This document shows, in pieces, positions 61,855 through 64,000 of a stretch of 64,000 bases of DNA (position 1 is its first letter; each line of letters starts with the position of its first letter). The position numbers were made by a program, and so were the translations under genes. Below the pieces are notes generated by a model. That model was given only the letters and a program-made list of their open reading frames with translations. It was not told the origin of the DNA and did no database searches. Source of the DNA: DASRSS01 sp963799045 (GTDB taxonomy: Bacteria; Actinomycetota; Actinomycetes; Mycobacteriales; Jatrophihabitantaceae); NCBI GenBank assembly GCA_963799045.1, contig CAWCVN010000001.1, positions 372,001-436,000 of the forward strand, given 5' to 3'.

Positions 61855-62472
61855 ATGAAGATCGCTGTTTACGGAGCAACTGGAAACGTAGGCTCGCGCG
61901 TCGCGGCGGAGGCCGTCCGGCGTGGCCATGAAGTGACGGGGATCAGCCGCAGCGCGGCGACTCTGCCCGACGGTGTGACAAGCCGGCTGGCCGATGCCGG
62001 CGACGTGGATGCCGCACGCGCGATTGCATCCGAACACGATGTCGTGGTCTCGGCGGTCGGGCCGAGCCGTGAGCCCGGCGGTGACCGGCGCGCCTACCTC
62101 GACGTCATTCGAGACCTGGCCGACGCAGTAGGCGGCACCCGGCTCGTCGTGGTCGGTGGCGCGGGCAGTCTGCGGGCGGCGGACGGACGGCGGCTGGTCG
62201 ACCAGGAGGCGTTCCCGGAGATCTACAAGGCCGAGGCCCTGGTCGCCGCCGAGGCGCTGGAGATCCTGCGGGCGGCCCCGGAGAGCGTGGACTGGGCCTA
62301 CCTGTCCCCGGCGCCCGAGATCGGCCCCGGCGAGCGGACCGGGCGCTACCTCGTCGGGCTGGACGAGCCAGTCGGCGGCCGCATCTCGTACGAGGACTAC
62401 GCTGCGGCGTTGCTCGACGAGATCGAGAACCCGCAACACCGCCGGCGGCGTTTCACCGTCGCGAACGGCTGA
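61855..62472 (+). CDS. NAD(P)H-binding NmrA/YwnB-like protein
   Basis: A 205-residue Rossmann-fold protein. The dinucleotide loop is IAVYGATGNVGSRVAAEAVRRGHEV; RLVVVGGAGSLRAADGRRLVD and VDWAYLSPAPEIGPGERTGRY follow, as in YwnB/SDR-a5 members. It probably reduces or senses redox through NAD(P)H. ATG 61855 lies 9 bases from the HxlR palindrome, so it should be repressed by HxlR. Confidence 0.9.
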   Translation: MKIAVYGATGNVGSRVAAEAVRRGHEVTGISRSAATLPDGVTSRLADAGDVDAARAIASEHDVVVSAVGPSREPGGDRRAYLDVIRDLADAVGGTRLVVVGGAGSLRAADGRRLVDQEAFPEIYKAEALVAAEALEILRAAPESVDWAYLSPAPEIGPGERTGRYLVGLDEPVGGRISYEDYAAALLDEIENPQHRRRRFTVANG

Positions 62473-62508
62473 TCCGCGCCGGGGGTGTCACAACCGGCGG
62501 CTGCCCGG

Positions 62509-63005
62509 GTGCCCGAGCCGCTGAGCGTCTATTGGCACCACCGAACCGTCCTGAGGCGACGATGGGGCTCGGTGCCAAGGCGCGGAAGTGGGACGAGTGC
62601 GACCTGTCGCTGGAGTCCTTCGCGCACACGGCGGTAGCGGCCAAGATCGGCTGCAGTTGGTGCCTGGGCTACGGGTACTTCGAGGCATTCAACGAGCACC
62701 TGGACCTGGACAAGGCCCGCAAGGTGCCCAGGTGGCGCGACTCGCGGGCGTTCACCCCACTGGAGCGGGACGTCCTCGAGTAGGCCGAGGCCATGACCGA
62801 CACCCCGCCGACCGTCGACGACGTGCTGGCCACGACGTTGCTCGAGGCGTTGGGTGCGGCCGCGCTCGTCGAGCTCACGACGTTCATCGCGATCGCGAAC
62901 ATGAATTCGCGGGGCAATGTGGCGCTCGGCACCGAGTCCGAGGGGTACGCGGCCTCCCGTGCGCTGAAGCCGCCGGCCGAGTCGTCGGTACGCTCGATTG
63001 CATGA
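62509..63005 (+). pseudogene. carboxymuconolactone decarboxylase-family gene with a frameshift and in-frame amber stop
   Basis: The family's N-terminal VPEPLSVYWHHRTVLRR reads from GTG 62509. After a frame change near 62557 it continues GLGAKARKWDECDLSLESFAHTAVAAKIGCSWCLGYGYFEAF (positions 62559-62690), with the AhpD-type CxxC changed to CSWC. TAG at 62781-62783 stands where relatives have Tyr in LERxVLEYAEAMT. The same frame goes on AEAMTDTPPTVDDVLATTLLEALG to 63005. Two separate lesions make it a true pseudogene rather than one sequencing slip. Confidence 0.75.
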
Positions 63006-63093
63006 GCGCCGAGCGGCCTCGCGCGCCGGGAATTCCCGGCGGTGATCCATTCGTCAGGTTCCCGTGGACGCCGTCGGGGAATAGCCTCAGCCG

Positions 63094-63420
63094 GTGGAGC
63101 TGAGGTTCAGCGGGGCCCTGATCGAGTGGCGTGGGCCGGCACCGTTCTACTGGCTGCCGCTGCCGGAGGACTGTTGCGAGCATGTGCGTAGCGAGGCCGC
63201 CGAGGCCACCTACGGCTGGGGTGCGATCCCGGTGCGTGCCCGGATCGGTGCCACCGAGTGGGAGACCTCGCTGCTGCCCAAGGACGGTCGCTACCTGCTG
63301 CCGGTCAAGGGCGCGGTACGCACACGCGAAGGGGTCGGCGACGGCGACACAGTCACTGTCGCCATGAGCATCAAGCCCCGGGGCGGCCGCCGCGCCAACG
63401 GCACCGGGCCGACCTGCTGA
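63094..63420 (+). CDS. DUF1905-domain protein
   Basis: A 108-residue protein made of one DUF1905 domain, a small beta barrel. Typical stretches are FSGALIEWRGPAPFYWLPLPE, GWGAIPVRARIGATEWETSLLPKDGRYLLPVKGAVR (residues about 41-76) and GDTVTVAMSI. Function unknown. GTG 63094 is the only sensible start. Confidence 0.8.
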   Translation: MELRFSGALIEWRGPAPFYWLPLPEDCCEHVRSEAAEATYGWGAIPVRARIGATEWETSLLPKDGRYLLPVKGAVRTREGVGDGDTVTVAMSIKPRGGRRANGTGPTC

Positions 63421-63440
63421 TCGGATCGCGGTCGCGCCGG

Positions 63441-64000
63441 TCACCGCCTCCGGAGCCGGTAGGCGAGTTCGACGAGCACGCACGCACCGGCACCGACCGA
63501 GGCGGCGACGGCCACCCGCAGCGCGTCCGGGTGCAGCAGGAACAGGTGACGGTTCAGTGGCGGCGTGGCGACGGCGACGGCCATCAGCCCGGACATCGCG
63601 ACCACCAGCCCCAGCTTCCAGCCGGCGAGCGGGCGGGCGAGGATCAGCAGCGTCCACAGTGCGACCACAGCGACGATGAGCATCGCCGTGGTCCGCGCCT
63701 CCGCGACCGTGGCGTGCCGTTCGAGCAGACGCGTGAGCCAGTAGCCGACGTAGGCCGCCGTGCCGATGAGCACGCCGACGGGGACCGCGAACCGCAGCAC
63801 CCGGCGCAGGAATCCCGGCACGTAGCGCCGCCGGTTCGGGCCCAGCGCGAGCACGAAGCCGGGCACGCCGATCGTGGTCACCGAGATGAGCGTGAGCTGG
63901 ATGGGCGCCAGCGGGTAGGCGGCCAGCGTGGCGGCGGTGATCAGCGCGAGTACGAGCGAGTAGACGTTCTTGACCAGGAACAGGTTCGCCGCCCGTTCGA
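63441..64000 (-). CDS. ctpE: C-terminal part of a CtpE-like P-type cation ATPase (runs off window)
   Basis: The leftward frame is open from the window edge to 63441. At the edge it reads ERAANLFLVKNVYSLVLALI, then APIQLTLISVTTIGVPGFVLALGPNRRRY, the end of the M5-M6 region and following loop of CtpE-type P-ATPases. Further membrane helices (VPVGVLIGTAAYVGYWL, AMLIVAVVALWTLLILA, GLVVAMSGLMAVAV, ALRVAVAASVGAGACVLVELAYR) follow. CtpE is a calcium-uptake ATPase in mycobacteria. Catalytic domains lie outside the window. Confidence 0.8.
   Translation of the reverse strand, partial: ERAANLFLVKNVYSLVLALITAATLAAYPLAPIQLTLISVTTIGVPGFVLALGPNRRRYVPGFLRRVLRFAVPVGVLIGTAAYVGYWLTRLLERHATVAEARTTAMLIVAVVALWTLLILARPLAGWKLGLVVAMSGLMAVAVATPPLNRHLFLLHPDALRVAVAASVGAGACVLVELAYRLRRR

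Overview
The window is high-GC DNA (codon third positions almost all G or C) from an actinobacterium. The left end has the mycobacterial-type order ceoC-ceoB / APC permease / TRAM-type RNA methyltransferase / dxs. HemE is followed by the Gram-positive haem enzymes CgoX/HemY and HemQ, and an F420-type oxidoreductase, an SCO4848-type protein and a CtpE-like ATPase are also present. I infer a soil-type actinobacterium near Mycobacteriales/Frankiales but cannot name a genus.

Layout. 1-8 kb: potassium-uptake regulators, permease, RNA methyltransferase, first DXS and an OmpR/EnvZ-type two-component pair. 8-18.4 kb: RNase D, DUF3000, haem genes hemE-hemY-hemQ, an acyl-CoA dehydrogenase, an LLM oxidoreductase with msrB, and a duplicated-domain membrane protein. 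18.4-30.7 kb: a complete hopanoid locus. A divergent HpnO-like aminotransferase faces hpnC-hpnD-hpnE-prenyl synthase-shc-(hpnG::ispH fusion)-hpnH-dxs. This run encodes its own MEP-pathway entry (DXS) and exit (IspH) enzymes plus squalene formation, cyclisation and side-chain attachment. 30.7-42 kb: a LigD-type polymerase gene interrupted by an integrative element of about 10.3 kb. The element brings a large serine integrase, a replacement 3' end that keeps the ligD reading frame whole, a relaxase remnant, a secreted protein with a partner, and two nested transposons. The displaced host 3' end survives beyond the integrase.

42-64 kb: an accessory and stress region of small divergent regulator/enzyme modules with visible operators (TetR/MFS, XRE-cupin/reductase-methyltransferase, HxlR/NmrA-like). 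It also holds a cyclopropane-synthase-type methyltransferase, an ECF sigma/anti-sigma/collagen-like cassette, an acyl-ACP desaturase, and several decaying genes (SigJ-like sigma, internally deleted LUD protein, carboxymuconolactone decarboxylase with an amber stop, glyoxalase tail). The window ends inside a CtpE-like P-type ATPase.

At least four conserved genes (permease, RNA methyltransferase, first dxs, hpnD) carry single frame breaks. These look more like sequencing indels than biology, but the dxs break could be real because a second intact dxs exists. Function calls rest on motif recognition by eye; no searches were run.
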